From JADKIH01 sp031385005 (lineage in GTDB: Bacteria; Bacteroidota; Bacteroidia; AKYH767-A; 2013-40CM-41-45), in NCBI GenBank assembly GCA_031385005.1, contig JANNBB010000055.1, positions 62,001 to 126,000 of the forward strand: 64,000 nucleotides of DNA, given 5' to 3'. A program made the translations under genes and the position numbers. Positions 1 through 7,707 of this stretch are shown one piece after another; within the stretch, counting starts at the first letter, position 1, and every line of letters starts with the position of its first letter. The notes under the pieces were generated by a model. That model was not told the DNA's origin. It was given only the letters and a program-made list of their open reading frames with translations, and did no database searches.

Positions 1-1
1 T

Positions 2-2797
2 AACCTGAGTGCAGGAGGTTATTCATACTCCGTTACCGATGCTAACGGTTGTGCTCAAACCGGTTCCGTAGTAATTACGGCTCCTGCTGATCTTTCTGTT
101 CTTCATGTTGTTTCCAATTACAATGGAAGCAGCATCAGTTGTAATGGATCTGCCAATGGTTCAATCGATCTTACTGTTTCCGGAGGTACTACACCATATT
201 CATACTTATGGTCACCGGGTGGAAGTACCGGACAGAATTTATCAAACCTGGGTTCAGGAAACTATTCATATTCTGTAACAGATGCCAATGGTTGTGTTGT
301 TGCCAATTCGGTAACACTTTCTTCTGCCAATTCTATGTCTGTACCATACACAACATCCGATTACAATGGTAGTAGTGTTACTTGTTTTGGAGCAACAGAT
401 GGTTTTATTAATCTATCCGTAATCGGTGGCACAAGTCCCTTTACGTATTCATGGCAACCAAACGTGAGTACAGATTCAAGTTTGAGAAATCTTGGAGCCG
501 GTATGTATTCATTTACTGTTACCGATGCCAATGGTTGTACCGCTTCAGATTCAGTAGTACTCACAGAACCGGTTGCGATAAATGCACCATCAGTATCTTC
601 AAGTTACAATGGTAGTGGTATAAGCTGCAACGGAGCAACCAACGGTTATGTCAACTTACTCGTTTCAGGTGGAACCGGTCCATATGCCTATTTGTGGACT
701 CCAACGGGAGATACAACATCAAATCTAAGTAATATTGGAGCGGGCAGTTACTCCTGTATTGTCACAGATATCAACGGATGTTCTGCAACCGATTCCATTA
801 CTCTGACAGCTCCGGATTCCTTATTAACACTCGACGTACTTTCAAGTTATAATGGAAGCGGAGTGAGTTGCTTTGGATCAACAGATGGAAATATTTCACT
901 GACCGTCAACGGCGGAACTCAGCCTTACACATACAATTGGTTACCCAATGGAGATACAACACAAAATATTTCGAATCTGGCTTCCGGAGCTTATTCTTAT
1001 ACTGTAACGGATGCAAACGGATGTGTTTTCTCGAATGTTGTGACCTTAAATGCTCCCAATGCATTAACAGCTCCTTATGCTGCCTCCAATTATAACGGAA
1101 GTGGGGTAAGCTGTTTTGGTTCTTCCGATGGTTATATTAATTTAACAATAGGCGGTGGTACTGCTCCTTTTACTTATGCATGGTTGCCGGGTGGAAATAC
1201 ATCACAAAACGTTTCGGGACTTCAGGCAGGAGACTATTCATTTGTTGTTACCGATGCAAATGGTTGTTCAACTTCCGATTCAATTAGTTTAGTTGCTCCT
1301 AATCCAATTCAACATTCCCTTCAACTTTCTAATAACAACGGTTATGGTGTAAGTTGCAACGGAGATTCAAATGGTAGTATTGATTTGTCTGTCAATGGTG
1401 GTACTCTTCCATTTGTATTCAACTGGATGCCGGGTAATTTAAACACGGAAGATATATCAGGTTTATCTGCAGGAAATTATTCAGTAACTATTTCAGATGC
1501 TAATGGTTGTACTTCTACGTTGTCAACCTCTATCACAGAACCACCATCGTTGAGTTTGTCAGGTATTTCTACTCAAGTTAATTGTCATGGCGACCAGACC
1601 GGATCCATTCGGGCTTCTGTTAGTGGCGGAGTACAGGGGATAACATATTCCTGGTCGAATGGTTCTTCTGATTCACTGATTACTTCTTTAGGAGCCGGAA
1701 TTTATACATTGACAGCAACGGATGTAAACGGATGTTCTGTTTCAAATTCATTTACAATTACAGAACCTTCTGCCATAAATTTAGCTGTCAGCACTCCTTT
1801 TTTAAATGGAATTTATAATGTCAGTTGTTATGGACTTTCTGATGGAAGTGCTTCTGCAACTGTTAATGGTGGAGTGAGTCCTTATACTGTTCTTTGGTCA
1901 AACGGAGTAACGGGAATGGCAATTTCCGGATTACCGGCCAATACTTATTCTGTTACAATAATAGATGGAAACTTTTGCCAGACGATTGAAACATTTAATA
2001 TCACCCAGCCGGCTCAGATTGTTTCTTTACCCGGCTTCTATCAGGAAGTTTGTGGAAACACTGCTATATTGAATGCGAATGCAATTACGGCCGGATTGTT
2101 TGGATCATGGAGCATACAAAACGGCTTAGGAACCTTTAGCAGTATTGTTGATCCGAATGCTTCCATCTCCGGATTAAGATATGGAACAAACTTATTGCAA
2201 TGGAATATTACTGATGGAATTTGCAGTGCTACTGATACCGTTACAATAAAGGCATTTCAACCGGTAGTTGCTGAAGCAGGATCGGATGCGGCTATTTGCC
2301 CTTCTTCAATTGATGGTTTCATATTACAAGCAACTCCTGCCGTTGCCGGTTCCGGATATTGGTTTGCTTCCGGTTCAGCGCTTGTTTATAATTCTGATAG
2401 TGCATTCAGTAAGATTGGACAATTAATGGAAGGGAATAATGTCTTTACCTGGACCGTCACCAATGGCCCTTGTACTGCATCGGATGAAATTTCAGTACTT
2501 CTAAAATCAAAAGACGATTGTATAGATGTATTGGAAATGCCAACTGCATTCACACCGAATGCCGATGGTTCAAACGATGATTTCGATATTCATGGAATCG
2601 AGCAGTATCCAAATAACACGCTGGAAGTTTATAACAGATGGGGTAATCTGGTTTATAGCGCGGATAATTACGTCAATCATCAATGGACCGGTAATAATAA
2701 TGAAAACAATCCACTCCCTGATGGAACATACTTCGTGATTCTGGTAATTAAAAACAGCCAGATCAGATTACATGGTTATGTAGACATAAGAAAATAA
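2..2797 (+). CDS. SprB-repeat adhesin-like protein with T9SS type B sorting domain (5' truncated by window)
   Basis: The reading frame is open from base 2, so the gene starts upstream of the window; 931 residues are visible. They consist of tandem SprB-type modules, each with an 'NYNGSGVSC.G..DG' start, a 'GGT.P' turn and a 'Y...VTDANGC' end. Six consecutive modules are spaced by exactly 243 bp (81 residues), followed by at least two diverged ones. The last ~85 residues (from 'PTAFTPNADGSNDDF' through 'VYNRWGNLVY' to 'GYVDIRK') form the gliding-motility-associated C-terminal domain that directs type B T9SS export. Expected location is the cell surface or outside. The PorP/SprF gene just downstream is the usual partner of such substrates. 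By family analogy the role is adhesion or gliding; the ligand is unknown. Confidence 0.9.
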   Translation, partial: NLSAGGYSYSVTDANGCAQTGSVVITAPADLSVLHVVSNYNGSSISCNGSANGSIDLTVSGGTTPYSYLWSPGGSTGQNLSNLGSGNYSYSVTDANGCVVANSVTLSSANSMSVPYTTSDYNGSSVTCFGATDGFINLSVIGGTSPFTYSWQPNVSTDSSLRNLGAGMYSFTVTDANGCTASDSVVLTEPVAINAPSVSSSYNGSGISCNGATNGYVNLLVSGGTGPYAYLWTPTGDTTSNLSNIGAGSYSCIVTDINGCSATDSITLTAPDSLLTLDVLSSYNGSGVSCFGSTDGNISLTVNGGTQPYTYNWLPNGDTTQNISNLASGAYSYTVTDANGCVFSNVVTLNAPNALTAPYAASNYNGSGVSCFGSSDGYINLTIGGGTAPFTYAWLPGGNTSQNVSGLQAGDYSFVVTDANGCSTSDSISLVAPNPIQHSLQLSNNNGYGVSCNGDSNGSIDLSVNGGTLPFVFNWMPGNLNTEDISGLSAGNYSVTISDANGCTSTLSTSITEPPSLSLSGISTQVNCHGDQTGSIRASVSGGVQGITYSWSNGSSDSLITSLGAGIYTLTATDVNGCSVSNSFTITEPSAINLAVSTPFLNGIYNVSCYGLSDGSASATVNGGVSPYTVLWSNGVTGMAISGLPANTYSVTIIDGNFCQTIETFNITQPAQIVSLPGFYQEVCGNTAILNANAITAGLFGSWSIQNGLGTFSSIVDPNASISGLRYGTNLLQWNITDGICSATDTVTIKAFQPVVAEAGSDAAICPSSIDGFILQATPAVAGSGYWFASGSALVYNSDSAFSKIGQLMEGNNVFTWTVTNGPCTASDEISVLLKSKDDCIDVLEMPTAFTPNADGSNDDFDIHGIEQYPNNTLEVYNRWGNLVYSADNYVNHQWTGNNNENNPLPDGTYFVILVIKNSQIRLHGYVDIRK
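119..1576 (+). repeat. Six in-phase 243-bp SprB modules
   Basis: The conserved Tyr/Asn codon of the 'NYNGSG' motif falls at 119, 362, 605, 848, 1091 and 1334, an exact 243-bp period with no indel. The DNA of the units has diverged (synonymous and non-synonymous changes), so this is an old protein-level duplication kept in length register, not a fresh tandem repeat. Confidence 0.9.
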
Positions 2798-2947
2798 AAC
2801 TGACTTTGATAATATACATAAACTGGAAAATTAATTCTATTGAATTGGCAATTGAAAAAATAAAAAAATATATTCAATAATTAACTTACAAATTAAAACA
2901 GATAAATAGCAGGAATTAAAATTTTATAGACGGCCTTTAAGGGAATA

Positions 2948-3000
2948 GAATCTTTCACAAAAAGATTAAGGGATTCATTTTTTGTGAATTAAGAGATTCG
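2948..3000. repeat. Nested inverted repeat between the adhesin and porP/sprF-like genes
   Basis: The 271-bp spacer 2798-3068 has no gene. It holds a 10-bp perfect stem (2954-2963 with 2979-2988, TTCACAAAAA/TTTTTGTGAA), flanked further out by GAATC/GATTC. A T-rich stretch follows at about 3010-3024. It may end the adhesin transcript or structure the leader of the next gene, but it is not a textbook terminator. Confidence 0.4.
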
Positions 3001-3068
3001 TGGGGGTTTCGTTTTTTAAATTTTATTCTGAAAATAATTAAAAAGACTTACAATTAAAATTCATCACA

Positions 3069-3995
3069 ATGAAAAAATTACTTCAATTAATCGTTATTGT
3101 TTTTTGCTCTATGCAGTTGAAAGCTCAGCAAGATGTAATGCTCAGTCAGTACATGTTCAATCACGCTGCCGTAAATCCCGGATATGCAGGAAGTAAAGAA
3201 TATATGATGACTACCTTGCTGCATCGTTCACAATGGGTAGGGTGGAAGGGAGCTCCTGAAACTAATTCGTTAACACTTCACGGTCCGTTGAAAAATAAAA
3301 AACTCGGACTTGGATTTACACTTATGAATGATCACATCGGCGTGACTACTAAAACAGATGTATTCGGTCAATTGGCATATCATTTGAAAGTTAGTCCCAG
3401 ATTTAAGCTTGGTTTCGGACTTCAGGGAGGCGTAGGTTATTATTCAATAAAAAATTCTGATTTGAAATATTGGGATGCTTCCGATAAACTCTTACTTGAA
3501 AATACACAAACTAACTTGCTTCCAAATATTGGTGCCGGATTATATTTATACTCTAACAAATATTATTTCGGATTTTCAGCTCCGCATCTGCTTGATTATA
3601 ATACCGACAAGATTGCAAGCATTCAAACTAATTCAAATGTACCGCGTCAAACTCGTCATTATTTTTCTGAGGCAGGAATGGTTATCAATGGAAATACGGA
3701 TGTTGTAATTAAACCGTCTATATTAGTAAAGTATGTTTATAATGCACCGGTTGAAGCAGACTTCAACGTAAATGTACTTCTTTCACAAACTGTATGGGTT
3801 GGAGCAACGTACCGAACAAACGATGCTATTGTAGGTATTCTAGAATTACAAATAAATCCACGTTTCAGAATTGGATACTCTTATGATTATACGTTAACAC
3901 CTATTGGTGATTATTCTTCCGGTTCACATGAAATAATGCTCGGCTATAATTTTGGCGAGGATTTGCTAAAAATAAAATCTCCGCGATATTTTTAA
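3069..3995 (+). CDS. PorP/SprF family outer-membrane protein, T9SS substrate partner
   Basis: 308 residues. A signal peptide (residues 1-19, ending LKA before QQ) is followed by the family opening 'QDVMLSQYMFNHAAVNPGYAGS', the 'LHRSQWVGWKGAP' segment and alternating beta strands ending in 'LGYNFGEDLL', as expected of a small outer-membrane barrel. PorP/SprF proteins are linked to secretion or surface attachment of CHU_C-tailed (type B) substrates; in Flavobacterium johnsoniae SprF is required for SprB export. The preceding gene encodes exactly such a substrate, so the two probably work together. No Shine-Dalgarno is visible; the start is preceded by A/T-rich sequence, usual in this phylum. 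Confidence 0.9.
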   Translation: MKKLLQLIVIVFCSMQLKAQQDVMLSQYMFNHAAVNPGYAGSKEYMMTTLLHRSQWVGWKGAPETNSLTLHGPLKNKKLGLGFTLMNDHIGVTTKTDVFGQLAYHLKVSPRFKLGFGLQGGVGYYSIKNSDLKYWDASDKLLLENTQTNLLPNIGAGLYLYSNKYYFGFSAPHLLDYNTDKIASIQTNSNVPRQTRHYFSEAGMVINGNTDVVIKPSILVKYVYNAPVEADFNVNVLLSQTVWVGATYRTNDAIVGILELQINPRFRIGYSYDYTLTPIGDYSSGSHEIMLGYNFGEDLLKIKSPRYF

Positions 3996-4033
3996 TCGCT
4001 AAAATATTTTGTAAGTCTGTATTAGTAACACGA

Positions 4034-4083
4034 ATCGGGTATCGGAAGTCGAAAATAAAAAAAATCGACAACCGGTATCCGAT
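4034..4083. terminator. Hairpin downstream of the PorP/SprF-like gene
   Basis: A 12-bp arm at 4034-4045 pairs with 4072-4083, allowing two G-U pairs, and an inner TCG/CGA pair extends it. The loop is A-rich and 'TGACTGTTTT' follows. It lies between a finished gene and the gapA promoter, which fits a transcription end, though the T-run is weak. It may also be a dispersed intergenic repeat. Confidence 0.4.
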
Positions 4084-4140
4084 GACTGTTTTCAGTTTAT
4101 TTGATTGACAGATTTGAATGAATTTATCGGCGCAGATTAA

Positions 4141-4148
4141 TACCTTTG
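4141..4148 (+). promoter_or_regulatory. Probable -7 box of gapA
   Basis: TACCTTTG matches the Bacteroidota -7 consensus TAnnTTTG and lies 19 nt before the gapA ATG. The nearest TTG (4114-4116) leaves a 24-nt spacer, longer than usual, so only the -7 box is convincing. Confidence 0.5.
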
Positions 4149-4167
4149 CACTTCTATTCAACGTGCG

Positions 4168-5166
4168 ATGAAAAAAATAAAAATAGCAATAAATGGATTT
4201 GGCCGAATTGGCCGGATGACAACAAGAATTTTATTATTAAATCCACAGGTTGAAATTGTTGCCATCAACGACCTGACAGATAATGCTACTCTGGCTCATC
4301 TTTTTAAATACGATTCTATTCACGGCAAATTTTCGGGAGAAGTTTCTTCTGATAATGATAATTTGATTTTTAACGGTAAGGCAATCCGAAGCTTTTCTGA
4401 GAAAGATCCCGCAATGCTTCCATGGAAAACATTGGATGTTGATGTATTATTGGAATGCACAGGCAAATTTACGGACGCTGCCGGAGCACAATTGCATATC
4501 AATGCCGGAGCAAAAAAAGTTATTCTTTCTGCACCGACAAAGGGAAAAAGAGATATGAAGAGCATTGTAATTGGAGTTAACGATGAAATTATTGAACCCG
4601 GTGACAAAATTTTATCGAATGCTTCATGTACTACTAATAATGCAGCACCCATGTTAAAAATATTGGATGAGAATTGGGGAGTTGAAACAGCATTCGTAAC
4701 AACTGTCCATTCCTACACCGGAGATCAAAATATACACGATGCACCTCATAAAGATCTTCGACGAGCAAGGGCTGCAGCAGTTTCTATTATACCGACAACC
4801 ACAGGTGCTGCAAAAGCATTAGGTGACGTTTTGCCACATCTTGATGGTAAAATTGGCGGTGCAGGAGTAAGGGTGCCAACAGCGGATGGGTCATTGACAG
4901 ATATTACCTGTATATTGAAGAAAGAAACTACTGAGGATGAGATCAATAAAGTGTTTCAGACTGCTGCATCCGGCAAAATGAAGGGAATTTTAGAGTTTAC
5001 TACTGACCCAATCGTATCCATTGATATTGTTGGAAATCCACATTCCTGCATTTTTGATTCGCAATTGACCACAGTTCTTGGAAAAATGGTTAAAATCGTT
5101 GGTTGGTATGATAATGAAATTGGATATAGCAATCGATTATCCGAGCTTGCAGTTAAAATTGCCTGA
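4168..5166 (+). CDS. gapA: Glyceraldehyde-3-phosphate dehydrogenase, type I
   Basis: 332 residues, full family length. The N-terminal Rossmann motif 'INGFGRIGR' (about residues 8-16) binds NAD; the catalytic Cys154 sits in 'SNASCTTNN', and the substrate-binding 'TVHSYTGDQ' and C-terminal 'WYDNEIGYSNRL' motifs are present. It interconverts glyceraldehyde-3-phosphate and 1,3-bisphosphoglycerate in glycolysis and gluconeogenesis, in the cytoplasm. The gene stands alone between the PorP/SprF gene and an A/T-rich spacer, with its own -7 box. Nothing in it is unusual. Confidence 0.97.
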   Translation: MKKIKIAINGFGRIGRMTTRILLLNPQVEIVAINDLTDNATLAHLFKYDSIHGKFSGEVSSDNDNLIFNGKAIRSFSEKDPAMLPWKTLDVDVLLECTGKFTDAAGAQLHINAGAKKVILSAPTKGKRDMKSIVIGVNDEIIEPGDKILSNASCTTNNAAPMLKILDENWGVETAFVTTVHSYTGDQNIHDAPHKDLRRARAAAVSIIPTTTGAAKALGDVLPHLDGKIGGAGVRVPTADGSLTDITCILKKETTEDEINKVFQTAASGKMKGILEFTTDPIVSIDIVGNPHSCIFDSQLTTVLGKMVKIVGWYDNEIGYSNRLSELAVKIA

Positions 5167-5447
5167 TTATTTAATTTACTCTATATATATAGTAGTTTTT
5201 GAGAATATCAGTTTTCATTCTATTTTCATTCATTTAAATAATTAATTTTCAATATTTTATTGAGTTTTCCACATTTATTTGCTATATTGGTTAATGAATT
5301 TCAAATATTTAATATTTTATTAAGCAATTAATTCAAAGTAGAATCGTTTCTTTGAACAGGAGATCAATACAACTGGTATAATTATTGAAACCATTGTATT
5401 TGTTCTTTAGTCCCTAATTAGTTTAATTAATTTTTAATTTATTACCA
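5167..5447. other. 281-bp A/T-rich spacer between gapA and the small ORF
   Basis: No ORF of useful length is present on either strand. The stretch is very A/T-rich with runs such as CTATATATATAG just after gapA. A promoter for the small ORF at 5448 should lie here, but I could not place a convincing TTG/TAnnTTTG pair. Confidence 0.5.
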
Positions 5448-5615
5448 ATGCTTAATCAGTCCAAACGCAAAGCCAAGATTGTCAAACAGCCTATAAGCGA
5501 GTCTGCTACTCGAATTAAGGTACAACTCGATCATAGAACGATGATGGTTGTTCACAGCATGTCGGCCTTTAAAATGTGGAAAAAGCGTTATCCACTGGCC
5601 CGTGTGATTGCATAA
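5448..5615 (+). CDS. Unrecognised 55-residue basic protein
   Basis: ATG at 5448, stop TAA at 5613-5615, 55 residues, starting MLNQSKRKAKIVKQP and ending KMWKKRYPLARVIA. It is rich in Lys/Arg, with a basic, probably flexible N-terminal third and a more ordered part ('IKVQLDHRTMMVVHSMSAFKMWKKRYP'). I assign no family. It is supported as a real gene by its compact frame ending 32 nt before a strong hairpin-plus-T-run terminator (5648-5676) and by its isolated position between gapA and the tRNA cluster. The basic composition and neighbours suggest, only as inference, a role linked to RNA or ribosomes. The alternative is that the transcript acts as a small RNA and the ORF is incidental. Confidence 0.55.
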   Translation: MLNQSKRKAKIVKQPISESATRIKVQLDHRTMMVVHSMSAFKMWKKRYPLARVIA

Positions 5616-5647
5616 AATGTCACAACTTTATTCAATTGAATAGTCTT

Positions 5648-5676
5648 AAGGTCTCCTTAACCGGAGACCTTTTATT
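5648..5676 (+). terminator. Rho-independent terminator after the 55-residue ORF
   Basis: Perfect 9-bp stem AAGGTCTCC (5648-5656) / GGAGACCTT (5663-5671), six-base loop TTAACC, then TTTATTTTA. It separates the small ORF from the tRNA/tuf operon promoter. Confidence 0.85.
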
Positions 5677-5698
5677 TTAAAATTATTTTGCATAAGAA

Positions 5699-5729
5699 TT
5701 TGTTATTTAGATCTCGTTTTCTACATTTG
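5699..5729 (+). promoter_or_regulatory. Promoter of the tRNA-tuf operon
   Basis: TTTG at 5699-5702, a 19-nt spacer, and TACATTTG at 5722-5729 give a near-perfect Bacteroidota promoter. It starts ~50 bp upstream of the first tRNA and just after the preceding terminator. Confidence 0.75.
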
Positions 5730-5777
5730 CAATCCCTTTTTTAAAGGGGGCTTGTTCATTGAAATTTGTCTAAAAAT

Positions 5778-5854
5778 GCCGATGTAGCTCAGTTGGCCAG
5801 AGCTACTGATTTGTAATCAGTGGGTCGGGGGTTCGAATCCCTCCATCGGCTCCA
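5778..5854 (+). tRNA. tRNA-Thr (anticodon TGT)
   Basis: The acceptor arms GCCGATG / CATCGGC pair fully, and D-arm GCTC...GAGC and T-loop GTTCGAATCC are present. Anticodon stem ACTGA/TCAGT encloses loop TTTGTAA, giving anticodon TGT. CCA is encoded (5852-5854), unlike the other four tRNAs in this window. First gene of the cluster. Confidence 0.95.
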
Positions 5855-5881
5855 GTTTTACTGGTACAGATTATATGAGAA

Positions 5882-5962
5882 GGGGAGATACCAGAGTGGC
5901 CAAATGGGACGGACTGTAAATCCGTTGCGAAAGCTTCGAAGGTTCGAATCCTTCTCTCCCCA
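5882..5962 (+). tRNA. tRNA-Tyr (anticodon GTA)
   Basis: Acceptor arms GGGGAGA / TCTCCCC, anticodon loop CTGTAAA (GTA) and a long variable arm typical of class II tRNA-Tyr. Discriminator A; CCA not encoded. Confidence 0.95.
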
Positions 5963-6014
5963 CTCTGTAGTTAAGGGGTTAGACAGAGTGTAAACCAGGG
6001 CTAAATCCTACAAA

Positions 6015-6087
6015 GCGGAAGTAGCTCATTTGGTAGAGCATCAGCCTTCCAAGCTGAGGGTGGCGGGTTCGAGCCCCGTCTTCCGCT
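6015..6087 (+). tRNA. tRNA-Gly (anticodon TCC)
   Basis: Acceptor arms GCGGAAG / CTTCCGC, anticodon stem TCAGC/GCTGA around CTTCCAA (anticodon TCC), T-loop GTTCGAGCC. CCA not encoded. Confidence 0.95.
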
Positions 6088-6116
6088 CGAAAAGTCAGAA
6101 GTCAATGACCTAAAAA

Positions 6117-6189
6117 GCCAATGTAGCTCAGTCGGTAGAGCACATCCATGGTAAGGATGAGGTCACCAGTTCGATCCTGGTCATTGGCT
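6117..6189 (+). tRNA. tRNA-Thr (anticodon GGT)
   Basis: Acceptor arms GCCAATG / CATTGGC, anticodon stem CATCC/GGATG around ATGGTAA (anticodon GGT). CCA not encoded. Directly precedes tuf. Confidence 0.95.
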
Positions 6190-6300
6190 CGAACACGAGT
6201 ACCGAAGTATTTTTGATAGTTTAAGTAATGTGTTTCAATAATAATAGTACCTTATAACCAATTAACCATAAAATAAATTAACCTCTAATATCATATTGCA

Positions 6301-7488
6301 ATGGCAAAAGAAAAATTCGATCGTTCCAAACCACACGTAAACATTGGAACTATAGGTCACGTAGATCACGGTAAAACAACTTTAACAGCAGCAATTACTA
6401 CTGTACTCGCTGAAAAAGGATGGGCAGAAACTCGTTCATTCGATTCAATTGATAACGCTCCGGAAGAAAAAGAGCGTGGTATTACCATTAATACTGCTCA
6501 CGTGGAGTATCAGACGGCTAACCGTCACTATGCTCACGTTGATTGTCCCGGTCACGCTGATTATGTAAAGAACATGGTTACCGGTGCTGCCCAAATGGAC
6601 GGTGCTATTCTTGTCGTTGCCGCAACAGATGGTCCGATGCCTCAAACTCGTGAGCACATCCTTCTTGCTCGTCAGGTTGGTGTTCCTAAAATCGTTGTGT
6701 TCATGAATAAAGTGGATATGGTTGATGATCCTGAATTATTGGATCTTGTTGAAATGGAAATTCGTGATCTTTTAAGTTTCTATCAATTTGATGGTGTTAA
6801 CACTCCGGTTATTCGTGGTTCTGCACTTGGTGGTTTGAATAAAGATCCAAAATGGGTAGATGCAATCATGGAATTAATGAATGCTGTTGATACATTTATT
6901 CCAATTCCTCCACGTGAAATTGACAAACCTTTCCTTATGCCTGTTGAAGACGTATTCTCAATCACCGGTCGTGGTACTGTTGCAACCGGTCGTATCGAGC
7001 GTGGTGTAATCAACTCAGGTGATGATGTGGATATTATTGGAATGCAAGAGAAGTCAATGAAGTCAACTGTTACCGGTGTTGAAATGTTTCGTAAGATCCT
7101 CGACCGCGGCGAAGCAGGAGATAACGTTGGTTTACTTCTTCGTGGTGTTGAAAAGAATGATATCCGCCGCGGAATGGTTGTTGCTAAACCGGGTTCTATC
7201 ACTCCTCACACTTTATTCAAAGCTGAAATCTACGTTTTGAAAAAAGAAGAAGGTGGTCGTCACACTCCTTTCCACAACAAATACCGTCCTCAATTCTATC
7301 TTCGTACAACTGATGTTACCGGTGAAATCACACTTCCTGAAGGACGTGAAATGATTATGCCAGGTGATAACGTAACAATCACTGTTGAACTTATTCAGCC
7401 GGTTGCTATGGATAAAGGTCTTCGCTTCGCTATCCGTGAAGGTGGACGTACAGTTGGTGCCGGACAGGTAACTGAAATTTTGAAATAA
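6301..7488 (+). CDS. tuf: Elongation factor Tu
   Basis: 395 residues, full length. GTP-binding motifs are all present: P-loop 'GHVDHGKT' (residues 19-26), 'DCPGH' (about 81-85) and 'NKVD' (about 136-139), followed by the two beta-barrel domains ending 'GGRTVGAGQVTEILK'. It carries aminoacyl-tRNA to the ribosome A site. It lies downstream of four tRNA genes and upstream of tRNA-Trp and secE, and no separate promoter was found in the 111-bp spacer, so it is probably cotranscribed with the tRNAs. Confidence 0.98.
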   Translation: MAKEKFDRSKPHVNIGTIGHVDHGKTTLTAAITTVLAEKGWAETRSFDSIDNAPEEKERGITINTAHVEYQTANRHYAHVDCPGHADYVKNMVTGAAQMDGAILVVAATDGPMPQTREHILLARQVGVPKIVVFMNKVDMVDDPELLDLVEMEIRDLLSFYQFDGVNTPVIRGSALGGLNKDPKWVDAIMELMNAVDTFIPIPPREIDKPFLMPVEDVFSITGRGTVATGRIERGVINSGDDVDIIGMQEKSMKSTVTGVEMFRKILDRGEAGDNVGLLLRGVEKNDIRRGMVVAKPGSITPHTLFKAEIYVLKKEEGGRHTPFHNKYRPQFYLRTTDVTGEITLPEGREMIMPGDNVTITVELIQPVAMDKGLRFAIREGGRTVGAGQVTEILK

Positions 7489-7502
7489 TCTGACAATTCC
7501 CG

Positions 7503-7533
7503 GTGTCTCTCTATATATAGTATAGAGAGACAC
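7503..7533. repeat. 13-bp perfect hairpin between tuf and tRNA-Trp
   Basis: Arms 7503-7515 and 7521-7533 are fully complementary around a 5-nt loop (TATAG). No T-run follows, so it is more likely an RNA-processing or stability element separating the tuf mRNA from the tRNA than an intrinsic terminator. Confidence 0.6.
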
Positions 7534-7554
7534 TGCCAATTGGTCAAAATAGTT

Positions 7555-7627
7555 ACGGGTGTAGCTCAATTGGTAGAGTAGCGGTCTCCAAAACCGTTGG
7601 CTGGGAGTTCGAGTCTCTCCACCCGTG
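7555..7627 (+). tRNA. tRNA-Trp (anticodon CCA)
   Basis: Acceptor arms ACGGGTG / CACCCGT, anticodon loop CTCCAAA (CCA), T-loop GTTCGAGTC. Discriminator G, as expected for tRNA-Trp. Sits between tuf and secE, a placement seen in several bacterial phyla. Confidence 0.95.
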
Positions 7628-7661
7628 CGAAAGATTAAAAATATTAATATTGAAAATATAT

Positions 7662-7707
7662 AATTGAATATTGAAAATTTGCAGGCAAATAAAATCAATA
7701 TTCAATT
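7662..7707. repeat. Nested inverted repeat before secE
   Basis: The 12-bp arms 7663-7674 (ATTGAATATTGA) and 7695-7706 (TCAATATTCAAT) are perfect complements, extended by one pair to 7662/7707. A small inner hairpin ATTTG-CAGG-CAAAT (7677-7690) lies between them. The last base of the outer arm is 28 nt before the secE ATG at 7735. Confidence 0.5.

Noticed and set aside
119..1576. Regular repeats that might suggest a CRISPR or other repeat array
   Set aside because: Period is 243 bp, units are coding and diverged, and they form protein modules.
3901..4161. 86-codon minus-strand frame between the PorP/SprF gene and gapA
   Set aside because: Overlaps the end of a real gene, the hairpin and the gapA promoter, with no family pattern.
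5778..6189. tRNA cluster as an integration site for a mobile element
   Set aside because: No integrase, direct repeats or foreign genes nearby; the order is the ancient conserved one.
7213..7698. 161-codon minus-strand frame across the tuf end, the hairpin and tRNA-Trp
   Set aside because: It reads through a tRNA gene and the complement of EF-Tu, so it is an artefact.
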